Shown here piece by piece: positions 33,485 to 41,957 of a stretch of 64,000 nucleotides of DNA. Origin of the DNA: Streptomyces angustmyceticus (GTDB lineage Bacteria; Actinomycetota; Actinomycetes; Streptomycetales; Streptomycetaceae); NCBI RefSeq assembly GCF_019933235.1, contig NZ_CP082945.1, forward strand, positions 806,001 through 870,000. The letters run 5' to 3'. A program made the translations under genes and the position numbers. The number at the start of each line of letters is the position of its first letter. Positions within the stretch are counted from its first letter, which is position 1. A model generated the notes under the pieces. That model was not told the DNA's origin. It saw only the letters and a program-made list of their open reading frames with translations, and searched no databases.

Positions 33485-35212
33485 TTACGGCGCCATCTCG
33501 TACGCCCCGGCCAGCGCCTCGACGCGCTCCCAGACGCGGGCCGAGCGGGCCTCGTCGACGACCGGGCGGCGGACCGCGCCCAGGGCCCAGCTCTGCTGCG
33601 CCGCGGTGGCCGAATCCTTGCCGTGCAGCTCCACGGCGTGGGCGGAGTAGTCGCGGACGAGGACGGCGAACAGCTCGTCGAGCACATCGGCGTCGAGGCC
33701 GGTCAGGCGGGCCTGCTCCAGGATCAGCTGGCCGTGCACGACCAGCGCGAACAGCTGGCCGACGGCGAGCAGGAGGTCGAGGTCGCGGCTCTGCGCCTCG
33801 TCGGGGGCGGCGGTGGTGACGAACTCGCAGAGGGCGTCGGCCTGCTCCCGGAAGCGGGCGACGTTGGGCACCTCGGCGTAGGCGTCGAAGGCGGCGCGCC
33901 AGTCGTGGAAGCGGATGGCGCCCAGGCCGCGGGCCGGTCCCTGCCGGAAGAGGAACGCGTCGTCGGCCGCGTCGAGGCGGGTGGGCACCTCGGCGTACTC
34001 GGCCGGGTTGAGCAGGTGGTTGCCCATGAACTTGAGGATCAGGGCGAGGTTGACGTGGACCGTGCCCTCCAGCTTCGGCAGGCCGCGGATCTCGGTGGCG
34101 GCCTGGGAGAAGTAGGTGTCCTTCTCGAAGCCCTTGGCCGCGATGACGTCCCACATCAGGTCGATGACCTTCTCGCCCTCGGTGGTCACCTTCATCTTCG
34201 TCATCGGGTTGAAGAGGAGGTAGCGGCGGTCGTCGGGGCCGGCCGAGCGGAAGTAGTCGACGGCGCGGTCGCTGAAGAGCTTCATGCCGACGAGGCGGAC
34301 GTAGGCGTCGGTCAGCTCGCGGCGCACGTGCGGGAAGGCGGTGACGGGGCGGCCGTAGAGGATGCGGTTCTGGGCGTGGGTGACGGCCTCGTACATCGCG
34401 TGCTCGCAGATGCCGATGGCGCCGGTGCAGAGGTTGAACTTGCCGACGTTGACGGTGTTGAGCGCGGCGTCGAAGGCGGCCCGGCCGGTGTGCAGGATGT
34501 CGTCCGCGCCGACCGGGTAGTCCTCCAGCCGGAACTCGCTGACGTACTTGGAGGAGTCGACGACGTTCTTCACGAGGTGGTAGGCGGAGTGGCGGCTGTC
34601 GGCGGCGAAGAAGACATAGCCGTCGGGGCCCTCGATGTCGGTGCGGCGGCCGAAGACGGAGACCAGTCCGGCGGCGTTGCCGTTGCCGATGTAGTACTTG
34701 GAGCCGGTGGCGCGGAAGCCGCCGGCAGCGTCACTGTCCGGCTCCAGCAGCATGTCGGTGGAGTAGATGTCGGCGCCGTGGGCCTTCTCGGACAGGCCGA
34801 AGGCGAACACCTCGCCCTGGGAGAGGAGTTCGGCCGCGCGGGCGCGGACGGTGGCGTTGTCGCTCTGCCAGACCGGGCCGAGGCCGAGGATGGTGACCTG
34901 CCAGGCGTACCAGTAGTCGAGCCCGTAGAAGCCGAATATCTCGTTGAGGGCGGCGATCCGGGCGGTGTCCCAGCGCTTGTCGGACTGCCCGTCGGCGGCG
35001 GAGGCCGGGGTGAGGAAGGTGGCGAACAGCCCTTCCTTGGCGGAGAACTCCAGGAACTCCGCCAGCCAGGCGCGGGAGCGGTAGTCCTCGATCAGCCGGC
35101 GCTTGCCGCGCGCCTCGAACCAGTCGACGGTGGCGCGCAGCAGCCGGCGGGTCTCGGGGTCGAAGTGCGCCGGGTCGTAGGTGCGGGGGTTGAACAGGAG
35201 CTGGTCGGCCAT
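33485..35212 (-). CDS. Acyl-CoA dehydrogenase
   Basis: 575 residues from ATG at 35212 (GGAAAGGCG upstream). The FAD and acyl-CoA segments are FAFGLSEKAHGADIYSTDM (xGLTEPxxGSD-like) and GSKYYIGNGNAAGLVSVFGR, with a C-terminal helical domain RRYLLFNPMTKMKVTTEGE and GTVHVNLALILKFMGNHLL. It is longer than the usual 380-residue enzymes, as in the large actinobacterial acyl-CoA dehydrogenase/oxidase-type members. It oxidises an acyl-CoA to the 2,3-enoyl form. Next to a PadR regulator read in the same direction, probably its control gene. Confidence 0.88.
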   Translation of the reverse strand: MADQLLFNPRTYDPAHFDPETRRLLRATVDWFEARGKRRLIEDYRSRAWLAEFLEFSAKEGLFATFLTPASAADGQSDKRWDTARIAALNEIFGFYGLDYWYAWQVTILGLGPVWQSDNATVRARAAELLSQGEVFAFGLSEKAHGADIYSTDMLLEPDSDAAGGFRATGSKYYIGNGNAAGLVSVFGRRTDIEGPDGYVFFAADSRHSAYHLVKNVVDSSKYVSEFRLEDYPVGADDILHTGRAAFDAALNTVNVGKFNLCTGAIGICEHAMYEAVTHAQNRILYGRPVTAFPHVRRELTDAYVRLVGMKLFSDRAVDYFRSAGPDDRRYLLFNPMTKMKVTTEGEKVIDLMWDVIAAKGFEKDTYFSQAATEIRGLPKLEGTVHVNLALILKFMGNHLLNPAEYAEVPTRLDAADDAFLFRQGPARGLGAIRFHDWRAAFDAYAEVPNVARFREQADALCEFVTTAAPDEAQSRDLDLLLAVGQLFALVVHGQLILEQARLTGLDADVLDELFAVLVRDYSAHAVELHGKDSATAAQQSWALGAVRRPVVDEARSARVWERVEALAGAYEMAP

Positions 35213-35306
35213 GGCGGGTCGCCTTTCCGGATCGGGGGTCGAGGGTCGTGACGGACGGTTTCCGGGCGTGCCGGTGGACGGCGGGGCCCGGGTCGTGGGT
35301 GCCTGT

Positions 35307-35882
35307 TCAGCGCTCGGGGCCGCTCGGGTGGCGCGCGGCGAGCCGGTGGAGGGTGGCGAGCACGTCGTCGAGCCAGGCGAGGGTCATCCGCTCGTACGCG
35401 ATGCCGCCGCGCAGCACCACGTGCTGGAGCTCTTGCCCCGCGTCGGGCGGGGCGGGGGCCTGGGGGCCGGTGAAGTCCCGCCGCTCCCCGGCGAGATAGT
35501 GCGCGAGCCGGTCGGTGTGCGCCCGGTGGTGCCGTTCGACCTCGCGGATCAGCGCGGCCGGGTCGTCGAACGCCGCGCCGCGGATCTTCACGGCGAGGTC
35601 GTGGCGGACGCTCTCGGGTTCGATCGGCTCGTGCAGCCACGCGGAGAGCGCGGCCCGGCCCGGCGCGGCGACGGAGTACTCCTTCTTGTCCGGCCTGGCC
35701 TGCTGCGGCACCTCGCGGACGTCGATCCAGCCGTCGCTCTCCATCCGCTTCAGGACGCGGTAGATCTGCTGATGGGTGGCGGTCCAGAAGTATCCGATGG
35801 ACCGCTCGAACCGCCGGGCCAGCTCGTAGCCGGAGCCCGGCTTCTCCAGCAGGGAGACGAGGATCGCGTGGTCGAGCGCCAT
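35307..35882 (-). CDS. PadR family transcriptional regulator
   Basis: 191 residues from ATG at 35882. N-terminal winged helix of PadR type (ALDHAILVSLLEKPGSGYEL, TATHQQIYRVLKRMESDGWI, PDKKEYSVAAPGRAAL) and a C-terminal helical (Vir) domain (IREVERHHRAHTDRLAHYLA, GGIAYERMTLAWLDDVLATL). A perfect palindrome lies 14 bp before its start, so autorepression and control of the following acyl-CoA dehydrogenase gene are likely. Inducer unknown; many PadR proteins respond to phenolics or lipid-like compounds. Confidence 0.92.
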   Translation of the reverse strand: MALDHAILVSLLEKPGSGYELARRFERSIGYFWTATHQQIYRVLKRMESDGWIDVREVPQQARPDKKEYSVAAPGRAALSAWLHEPIEPESVRHDLAVKIRGAAFDDPAALIREVERHHRAHTDRLAHYLAGERRDFTGPQAPAPPDAGQELQHVVLRGGIAYERMTLAWLDDVLATLHRLAARHPSGPER

Positions 35883-35895
35883 GCCCCGATCCTTC

Positions 35896-35913
35896 TATGC
35901 AACTTGTTGCATA
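35896..35913. promoter_or_regulatory. PadR operator
   Basis: TATGCAACTTGTTGCATA, a perfect 8+2+8 inverted repeat in an AT-rich island, 14 bp upstream of the PadR start. The ATGCAAC half-site fits known PadR boxes of the ATGN/ NCAT type. Confidence 0.85.
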
Positions 35914-36032
35914 TACAAGTGGGCGCCGCCCGGGTGAGACGCGGCTCACCCCGCGGGCCGGTCCACGGCCACGGCGAGGGCCCCGGCACAGCGCCCGGCG
36001 GGTGACCCGCTCGTGCGCGTGTGCAACCACCT

Positions 36033-36044
36033 CGCAACGTTGCG
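36033..36044. promoter_or_regulatory. Palindrome upstream of the DUF779 unit
   Basis: CGCAACGTTGCG, a perfect 12-bp palindrome with central AACGTT, preceded at 36022 by another GCAAC. It lies 122 bp before the leader ORF. Style resembles LacI-type operators but the regulator is unknown. Confidence 0.45.
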
Positions 36045-36165
36045 GGGAGTTAACTGGGGTACTGCCTCTGTGGCGGCCCGGTGACCGTGATCCGGCCCGT
36101 TCGGCCGGCTCGCCGCCGTCCCGGGAGCGCCACCCGTTGTGGCCGGTCGAGAGAGGAAACCCCAC

Positions 36166-36231
36166 GTGTACCGACAAGAGACCGACAATCCGCAGGTCAG
36201 CGCATTGGCGACGGAATCGGGGCGGCTGTGA
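36166..36231 (+). CDS. 21-residue leader ORF before DUF779
   Basis: GTG behind AGAGGA reads MYRQETDNPQVSALATESG and ends at TGA that overlaps the GTG of the DUF779 gene (GTGA). It uses codons rare in the window (CAA, AAT, GCA, TTG). It may be a coupling leader or the remnant of a removed upstream gene. No family recognised. Confidence 0.4.
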   Translation: MYRQETDNPQVSALATESGRL

Positions 36232-36656
36232 CGGGCGCCGGCGAGGGCCAGGCGGAGGCCGCCGGGGAGGCCGTGCGGGAGGGTGCTTCGCGGATCGCGC
36301 TGAGCGCCGCGGCGACCGAGCTGCTGCGCCTGCTGCACGCGCAGCACGGCCCGCTGATGTTCCACCAGTCCGGCGGCTGCTGCGACGGCAGCGCCCCCAT
36401 GTGCTACCCGGCCGGGGAGTTCCGTACAGGGTCGTCGGATGTGCTGCTGGCCCGGCTGGCGGTGGAGGGCGTGCCGGAGCCGGTGGGGTTCTGGATGTCG
36501 GCGGACCAGTACGAGCGCTGGCGGCACACCCACCTGACGGTGGACGTCGTACCGGGGCGGGGCAGTGGCTTCTCCCTGGAGGCGCCGGAGGGCGTGCGCT
36601 TCCTGATCCGCTCGCGGCTGTTCACGGACGAGGAGCGCGCGGCTCTCGGCGATTGA
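36228..36656 (+). CDS. DUF779 domain protein
   Basis: 142 residues from GTG at 36228, chosen because it overlaps the leader stop. The DUF779 core is clear: LHAQHGPLMFHQSGGCCDGS, APMCYPAGEF, GFWMSADQYERWRHTHLTVD, PGRGSGFSLEAPEG. The GGCC-x-GS-x-PMC cysteines are invariant in the family and suggest metal or redox chemistry. In actinobacteria these genes usually follow an NAD-dependent aldehyde dehydrogenase gene; none is present here. Function unproven, thought to assist the dehydrogenase. Confidence 0.88.
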   Translation: MTGAGEGQAEAAGEAVREGASRIALSAAATELLRLLHAQHGPLMFHQSGGCCDGSAPMCYPAGEFRTGSSDVLLARLAVEGVPEPVGFWMSADQYERWRHTHLTVDVVPGRGSGFSLEAPEGVRFLIRSRLFTDEERAALGD

Positions 36657-36766
36657 CGTGCCGGCCGGAGCGACGGAGGCCGAGCGGGCCCGGTCGCGTC
36701 GGACCGGGCCGGACGAGCCGGACCGGGCCGGCCGCGTCTGACCGGAAAGGGGAACCGGAGACGCAG

Positions 36767-36804
36767 GTGAGGCCCCACACACGGGGGAGAGCGTGGGGCC
36801 TCAC
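36767..36804 (+). terminator. Terminator after DUF779
   Basis: GTGAGGCCCCAC (36767-36778) pairs perfectly with GTGGGGCCTCAC (36793-36804), a 12-bp stem. Confidence 0.75.
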
Positions 36805-36852
36805 TCTGGAAAACGGGTGAAAGCCTCCCCGGGTTCCCTCTCGGTGAAAATT

Positions 36853-36871
36853 CCGCAAGAAAATCTTGTGG
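36853..36871 (-). terminator. Candidate U-rich terminator for the unknown gene
   Basis: On the minus strand CAAGA-TTT-TCTTG forms a small hairpin followed by AATTTTC, closer to a classical intrinsic terminator than usual here. It lies 78 bp after the gene stop at 36949. Confidence 0.4.
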
Positions 36872-36948
36872 GCGGGGTGGAGATGAGGGGTGTGCCCGCG
36901 GGCGGCGGCACGCACCGGGCCCCCTCGCGTGGACCGCGGCGCCGCCGC

Positions 36949-37896
36949 TCAGGCGTCGTCCTGCACCAACCGCTCCAGCATCGCCTGGAAGTCCGCGTCC
37001 GCCACCACCCGCAGCCCGTCGCCGTCCAGCCGGCTCAGCGGCGTCATCACGCCCCGGCGCCACCAGAAGACCCTGGGGCTGATGGCGCCCGCCGCGTCCT
37101 CGTGCCCGGCCGCCGCGAACTGCGCCATGGCCTGCAACGCCGGGATCACCTGCGCGTCGTGGATGCGGTGGAACGCCAGCTGGTGGCGGAACGGCAGGGC
37201 GACCAGCGCACCGTCCGCGGTGAGCCCGGTGCCCATCAGCCGCTGCACCAGTTCGTCCAGCACCAGCACCCGGCTCGCGGTGAAGAACGAGTCGCCGAGC
37301 AGCACCTCGAACGCCGAGCCGTCGCCGCGCCGCACGGTCTCGTGCCCCTCGACCGGAAGGGCGCGCAGATTGTTCATCGCCCGGATGCGCAGCTCCGCCA
37401 CGTCCCCGAGGTCGGTCAGGGAGTCCTCGCTGAGCATCTGCACGGCCTCGGGCAGATCGAGGGCGAGCACCTCCCGCAGCCCCGGCGCCGGCGCGCGGCC
37501 GTAGCGGAAGGAGTCGGACGCGGGCAGCGTCTCCTGGGCGACCACCCGGGGGTAGAGGCAGGCCCGGATCTCGTCCGCGCTGAGGATCTCCAGCGGCTGC
37601 GGGCCGTCCATCGTGCGGAGCACCTTGCCGACGTGGTCCCGGATCAGCGCGGGCCAGCTGCGCTCACCGCGCCGGTCGCGGTGGCACACGGCGGCGAGGT
37701 TGCCGAGGCCGAACTGCCGGCCGGCGGAGTCGGTGACCACCCCCGCGTACGCGGTGACTTCGAGGCCCTGTTCCGCGAAGGCCTGCCGGACCTGTGATCT
37801 GAAGACGCCGCCCTCGCGCTCGGAGAAGAAGCCGAACTCCCCGTCACGTGCCAGGTCGCGGGGATCCCGCTTCGGTCCTCGGCGGAACAGGCCCAT
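36949..37896 (-). CDS. Conserved-looking protein of unknown function
   Basis: 315 residues from ATG at 37896 behind GGGAGGAAGAG. It begins MGLFRRGPKRDPRDLARDGE and has no signal peptide or membrane helix. Sections with a regular alpha/beta look include SQVRQAFAEQGLEVTAYAGV, VAQETLPASDSFRYGRAPAP and LVALPFRHQLAFHRIHDAQV. I do not recognise a domain; it has the feel of a type III-secretion-chaperone-like or DUF1444-like fold, but this is a guess. Isolated between terminators. Confidence 0.75.
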   Translation of the reverse strand: MGLFRRGPKRDPRDLARDGEFGFFSEREGGVFRSQVRQAFAEQGLEVTAYAGVVTDSAGRQFGLGNLAAVCHRDRRGERSWPALIRDHVGKVLRTMDGPQPLEILSADEIRACLYPRVVAQETLPASDSFRYGRAPAPGLREVLALDLPEAVQMLSEDSLTDLGDVAELRIRAMNNLRALPVEGHETVRRGDGSAFEVLLGDSFFTASRVLVLDELVQRLMGTGLTADGALVALPFRHQLAFHRIHDAQVIPALQAMAQFAAAGHEDAAGAISPRVFWWRRGVMTPLSRLDGDGLRVVADADFQAMLERLVQDDA

Positions 37897-38141
37897 CTCT
37901 TCCTCCCGGCAGCGGCCACGCACAACGGCCTCGAATGGGCCGATCGTAACCGGTGCGCCGCCGCCGTCGTCGTCCTGACGCAGCCGTTCAGGGCGGTGCC
38001 CCGCACCGGAGGGCGAGCCGCCGGAGTTGACGGAGCGGAGGCGGGCAGGGACGGGCCCACCTCGCCGTCGTGGCAGGTGGCGGGCCACTGCCCGCCGGTG
38101 AAGTGCGGCCGAGGGACGCGTGCATGATGCCCCGTCAGCTC

Positions 38142-39131
38142 TCAGCCGGAGTCCCGTACGACGAGCCGCGGGGCGAGCCGGACCGTGTGCCGCGGCCCCT
38201 GTTCCCCGCCGGGGCCCCGGCCCAGCAGGCGGGCGGCCTCGGCGGCGAGTTCACCGACCGGTTGGCGGACGGTGGTCAGCGCGGGGTCGGCGAGGCCCGC
38301 GAGCGGGATGTCGTCGAAGCCGGTGACGGCGACCTCGCGCGGCACGTCCGCGCCCAGTTGCCGCAGGCGTTGCAGCGCACCGGCGGCGATCAGGTCGTTG
38401 GCGCAGATCAGGGCGTCCGGGCGGGACGGCCAGAGCCGGTCGACGGCGGCCCGGCCCCACTCCACCGAGAAGTCGCCGAGCGCGATGCGGCCGGGGGCCT
38501 CGGGGTCCAGCGCCGCGGCGCCCGCCTCGTAGGCCGCGCGCCGCTCGACCGCCGCCGACGCGGTCCCGGCCGCGCCGACGAAGCAGGGGCGGCGGCGGCC
38601 GGTGGCCGCGAGGTGATCGAGCACCAGAGCCATGCCGGCCGCGTTGTCGACGGCGACGGAGTCGGCGACACCGGGGCCGCAGCCGCGGTCGAGCAGCACC
38701 AGCGGCACCCGGGCGGCCGCGCCGGCCACCGCCTCCCGGCTGCGCCGCTCGTCGACCGGTATCAGCAGCAGGGCGTCGACCTGCCGTCCCAGGAACGCGG
38801 CGATCCTGGCGGCCTCGGTCGCCGGGTCGTCGTCGCAGTCGGCGAGGAGGACGGCCCGCCCCTCGGCGTGCAGGGCGTGCTCCAGCTCCCGGACGAGGGA
38901 GGGGAAGAACGGGTTGGTGATCTGCGGCAGCACGAGCCCGACGGTGCCGGTGGAACGGCTGCGCAGGGCGCGGGCCACATGGTTGGGGCGGTAGCCCAGG
39001 CGCTCGGCCGCCGCGCGGACGGTGCGCGCGGTCTCGGCGCCGACCGGACGGGTGCCGGCCAGGACGCGGGAGACCGTGGCGATGGAGCAGCCCGACGCCA
39101 GCGCGACGTCCTTCAACGTGACTTCGGCCAC
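38142..39131 (-). CDS. LacI family repressor of the nucleoside operon
   Basis: 329 residues from GTG at 39131 (GGGAG upstream). LacI helix-turn-helix and hinge: TLKDVALASGCSIATVSRVL, GYRPNHVARALRSRSTGTVG. The ligand domain follows (LVLPQITNPFFPSLVRELEH, LLLIPVDERRSREAVAGAA, PDALICANDLIAAGALQRLR, VTGFDDIPLAGL). Divergent from the nucleoside hydrolase-MFS operon; two operator-like palindromes with the LacI-type AACGTT core lie between. Probably releases DNA on binding a nucleoside, ribose or base. Confidence 0.92.
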   Translation of the reverse strand: MAEVTLKDVALASGCSIATVSRVLAGTRPVGAETARTVRAAAERLGYRPNHVARALRSRSTGTVGLVLPQITNPFFPSLVRELEHALHAEGRAVLLADCDDDPATEAARIAAFLGRQVDALLLIPVDERRSREAVAGAAARVPLVLLDRGCGPGVADSVAVDNAAGMALVLDHLAATGRRRPCFVGAAGTASAAVERRAAYEAGAAALDPEAPGRIALGDFSVEWGRAAVDRLWPSRPDALICANDLIAAGALQRLRQLGADVPREVAVTGFDDIPLAGLADPALTTVRQPVGELAAEAARLLGRGPGGEQGPRHTVRLAPRLVVRDSG

Positions 39132-39195
39132 CGTCTCCCGGCTCCCTCCGGTTCGGCCCGCCCGAACCGGAGGGAGCATACGCCCTGGTACGCCA

Positions 39196-39213
39196 TGGGC
39201 AAACGTTGTCCCA
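39196..39213. promoter_or_regulatory. LacI-type operator 1
   Basis: TGGGCAAACGTTGTCCCA, symmetric at 14 of 18 positions around AACGTT. It lies 65 bp before the repressor start, a place for autorepression. Confidence 0.65.
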
Positions 39214-39286
39214 AGGGATGCGGATCGCCCGGTCGTCGTGCCCGCTCTTCGTCCCGATAACGTCCGGATAGCGCGAGATTGAACCA

Positions 39287-39315
39287 TTGACAACCAGCAG
39301 GTTGATGGGTCAAGT
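39287..39315 (+). promoter_or_regulatory. Promoter of the nucleoside hydrolase operon
   Basis: A perfect -35 TTGACA (39287-39292), 17-bp spacer and -10 TCAAGT (39310-39315). The predicted transcript start is near 39322, inside operator 2. Confidence 0.65.
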
Positions 39316-39319
39316 TTCC

Positions 39320-39333
39320 GGAGAACGTTTTCC
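39320..39333. promoter_or_regulatory. LacI-type operator 2
   Basis: GGAGAACGTTTTCC, symmetric at 12 of 14 positions with central AACGTT. It covers the predicted start of transcription of the nucleoside hydrolase operon, ideal for repression. Confidence 0.7.
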
Positions 39334-39475
39334 ATGCTGCTCGCTCGCCGGCTGACTCCGCGCCCGGGCTCGCCATGGGTGACCGCCGGGCGCGTGGTGC
39401 GCCGGACCCATACCGGCCCCCACCCACCACCCTCATCACCGCTTCACCGAGCAGCAGAGCAAAGGGGCTCTTCCG

Positions 39476-40423
39476 TTGGCCAGAAAGATCATCCTCGACT
39501 GCGACCCGGGGCATGACGATGCGATCGCCATGCTCCTGGCACATGGCAATCCCGATGTCGAGCTGGTCGCCGTGACGACCGTGGTCGGGAACCAGACGCT
39601 GGAGAAGGTGACCCGCAACGCCCTGTCCGTGGCGCGCATCGCCGGGATCACGGGCGTGCCCTTTGCCGCCGGCTGCCCGCGCCCGCTGGTGCGGGCCATC
39701 GAGACGGCGCCGGACATCCACGGCGAGACCGGTCTCGACGGCCCCGACCTGCCCGAGCCCGCCTTCGAGCTGGACCGCCGGCACGCGGTGGACCTGATCA
39801 TCGACACGGTGATGTCGCACGAGCCCGGCGAGATCACCATCGTCCCGACCGCGGGCCTGACGAACATCGCGCTGGCCGTGCGCAAGGAGCCGCGGATCGC
39901 GGAGCGGGTGCGCGAGGTCGTCCTGATGGGCGGCGGCTACCACGAGGGCAACTGGAGCGCGGTCGCCGAGTTCAACATCGCCATCGACCCCGAGGCCGCG
40001 CACATCGTCTTCAACGAGCGCTGGCCGGTCACCATGGTCGGCCTCGACCTGACACACCAGGCGCTGGCCACCCCCGAGGTCGACGCGCGGATCGCCGCGG
40101 TCGGCACCCGCCCGGCGCGGTTCGTCGGCGAGCTGCTGGACTTCTTCCGCGAGGCCTACCGCGAGAACCAGGGCTTCGACCACCCGCCGGTGCACGACCC
40201 GTGCGCGGTGGCGTATGTGATCGACCCGGACGTCATGACCGTGCGCAAGGCCCCGGTGGACATCGAGCTGCGCGGTGCGCTGACGGTCGGGATGACCGTG
40301 ACGGACTTCCGTGCGCCCGCCCCGGAGGACTGCACCACCCAGGTCGCGGTGAAGCTCGACCACGAGCGGTTCTGGAACCTCGTCGTGGACGCGCTCGAGC
40401 GGATCGGCGACATCGAGGCATGA
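39476..40423 (+). CDS. Inosine-uridine-preferring type nucleoside hydrolase
   Basis: 315 residues from a TTG start with AAAGGGG upstream. The calcium-binding N-terminal signature is perfect (IILDCDPGHDDAIAMLLA), and VVGNQTLEKVTRNALSV, GLTNIALAVRKEP, MGGGYHEGNWSAVAEFN (NIxxDPEAA) and HDPCAVAYVIDP complete the family motifs. It cleaves ribonucleosides into base and ribose in the cytoplasm. First gene of an operon with an MFS transporter (ATGA overlap), so imported nucleosides are probably split here. Confidence 0.95.
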   Translation: MARKIILDCDPGHDDAIAMLLAHGNPDVELVAVTTVVGNQTLEKVTRNALSVARIAGITGVPFAAGCPRPLVRAIETAPDIHGETGLDGPDLPEPAFELDRRHAVDLIIDTVMSHEPGEITIVPTAGLTNIALAVRKEPRIAERVREVVLMGGGYHEGNWSAVAEFNIAIDPEAAHIVFNERWPVTMVGLDLTHQALATPEVDARIAAVGTRPARFVGELLDFFREAYRENQGFDHPPVHDPCAVAYVIDPDVMTVRKAPVDIELRGALTVGMTVTDFRAPAPEDCTTQVAVKLDHERFWNLVVDALERIGDIEA

Positions 40424-41859
40424 ACGTTTCCACCACTCAGCGCCCCGTAGCGGCGACCGGCGGCGGCTCCGGCGTCCGGATCGGTGTCCTGGTCACGGCG
40501 CTGCTCGCGGCGTGCTTCGCCTTCCAGCTCAACGCGAGCATGCTCAGCCCCGCGCTCAAGAACATCGAGGACACCCTCGGCGCCAGCTCCGCGGAGATCG
40601 GCCTCACCCAAACCGCGTTCTTCACCTCGGCGGCGCTGTTCTCGCTGTTCCTCCCGCGGCTGGGCGATGTCGTCGGCCGCCGCCGGGTGCTGGCCGGGAT
40701 GCTCGCCCTGATGGTCGTGGGATGTGTGGTCGCCGCGCTGGCGACCAGCGTGCCGGTGCTGTTCGCCGGCCGTGTCATCCAGGGCGTCTGCGGCCCGGTC
40801 GTCCCGTTGTGCCTGATCATGCTGCGGGTCGAGGTGAAGGAACCCAAGCGGTACGGCACCCTGCTCGGCGTGATCACCGCCGTCAACGGCGGTATCGCCG
40901 GTGTCGACTCCCTCGCGGGCGGCTACCTCGCCGACCGCCACGGCTTCGGTTCGGTCTTCTGGGCGATGGCGGTCGTCGCGGCCCTGGCCGCCGTGCTGGT
41001 CGCCACCCTGACCCCCGAGTCGAAGGCGCCGACAGCGACCCGGATGGACTGGCCCGGGGTCGCGCTGCTGGTCGTCTCGGTGGGCTCGCTGCTGATCGCG
41101 CTCAACGAGGCGGGCAAGCTGGCCGCCGCGAACTGGCCGCTGATCGCCGTTCTCCTCGTCCTGTCCGCGGCCGCCTTCGCGCTGTTCTGGCGGACCGAGG
41201 ACCGCAGCGGGCACCCCCTGGTCGCCACCCGGCACCTCAAGCAGCGCGCGACGTGGGCGACGCTGCTGACCACCGTGCTCACCATGACCGGCGTGTTCGC
41301 CGTCATGAACGGGCTGATCCCGGCGTTCGCCCAGGACGCCCAGGCCGGGCTGGGGATGAGCGCCGAGGCCTCCGCGTGGTGGACGCTGTCCCCGTACGCG
41401 CTCGCCGGGCTCGCCATGGGCCCGCTGGCCGGACGCCTCGCCGCCACCTTCGGCTACGGCCGCGTCCTGCGGTGCGGCCTGGTCGGGTCGGTGGCCACCG
41501 TCGTGCTGATGCTGCTCACGATGCACAGCCACGCACGGATCCTGCTGCTGGTGACGTCCGTCCTGGTGGGCATCGCCTACGCGGGCGTGGCGAACATCGT
41601 CCTCAACGGGCTGGGCATCGTCCTCTCCCCCGCCGAGAACCCGGGCTTCCTGCCCGGCCTCAACGCGGGCGCGTTCAACCTCGGCGCGGGCCTCAGCTTC
41701 GCCGTCCTGTACGCGGTCAAGACCGCCGCCACCCCGGCGGACCCGTCGTCGGCCGGCGGCTACACCGCCGGAATGATCGCGGGCGTGGTCATCCTCGCCG
41801 CGGCCATCGCGACGTCCTTCCTGATCCCGAAGCCGGTGGCGGCCGAAGCCCAGGACTGA
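40420..41859 (+). CDS. MFS transporter, probable nucleoside uptake
   Basis: 479 residues; ATG overlaps the hydrolase stop. Fourteen-helix-type DHA2 build. Motif A after helix 2 is LGDVVGRRRVLAGML, motif B region is LFAGRVIQGVCGPVVPL, and AVNGGIAGVDSLAGGYLAD follows helix 5. Paired with a nucleoside hydrolase under a LacI repressor, uptake of a nucleoside is more likely than drug efflux; that is from context only. Homologous DHA2 proteins are often labelled as drug exporters. Confidence 0.88.
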   Translation: MNVSTTQRPVAATGGGSGVRIGVLVTALLAACFAFQLNASMLSPALKNIEDTLGASSAEIGLTQTAFFTSAALFSLFLPRLGDVVGRRRVLAGMLALMVVGCVVAALATSVPVLFAGRVIQGVCGPVVPLCLIMLRVEVKEPKRYGTLLGVITAVNGGIAGVDSLAGGYLADRHGFGSVFWAMAVVAALAAVLVATLTPESKAPTATRMDWPGVALLVVSVGSLLIALNEAGKLAAANWPLIAVLLVLSAAAFALFWRTEDRSGHPLVATRHLKQRATWATLLTTVLTMTGVFAVMNGLIPAFAQDAQAGLGMSAEASAWWTLSPYALAGLAMGPLAGRLAATFGYGRVLRCGLVGSVATVVLMLLTMHSHARILLLVTSVLVGIAYAGVANIVLNGLGIVLSPAENPGFLPGLNAGAFNLGAGLSFAVLYAVKTAATPADPSSAGGYTAGMIAGVVILAAAIATSFLIPKPVAAEAQD

Positions 41860-41906
41860 GGCACACACCGCCGCTTCGTGCCGCACGCCCCGGCGCTACG
41901 GGGCAC

Positions 41907-41957
41907 GCACCCCGCCGCCCGCCGCCGGATGTCCCCGGTCGGCGGGCGGCGGGGTGC
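41907..41957. terminator. Strong bidirectional terminator
   Basis: An 18-bp perfect stem (41907-41924 with 41940-41957), starting GCACCCCGCCGCCC, with a 15-nt loop. It lies between the convergent MFS and Vms1-like genes. Confidence 0.88.

Larger units (their letters stand above)
39132..39475. other. Divergent control region, LacI repressor/nucleoside operon
   Basis: 344 bp holding both promoters and two operators (39196-39213 and 39320-39333). No gene. Confidence 0.7.

Noticed and set aside
36000..36060. CGCAACGTTGCG as a second PadR site
   Set aside because: It lacks the two-base spacer and flanking TA/AT of the perfect PadR palindrome, and shares only GCAAC.
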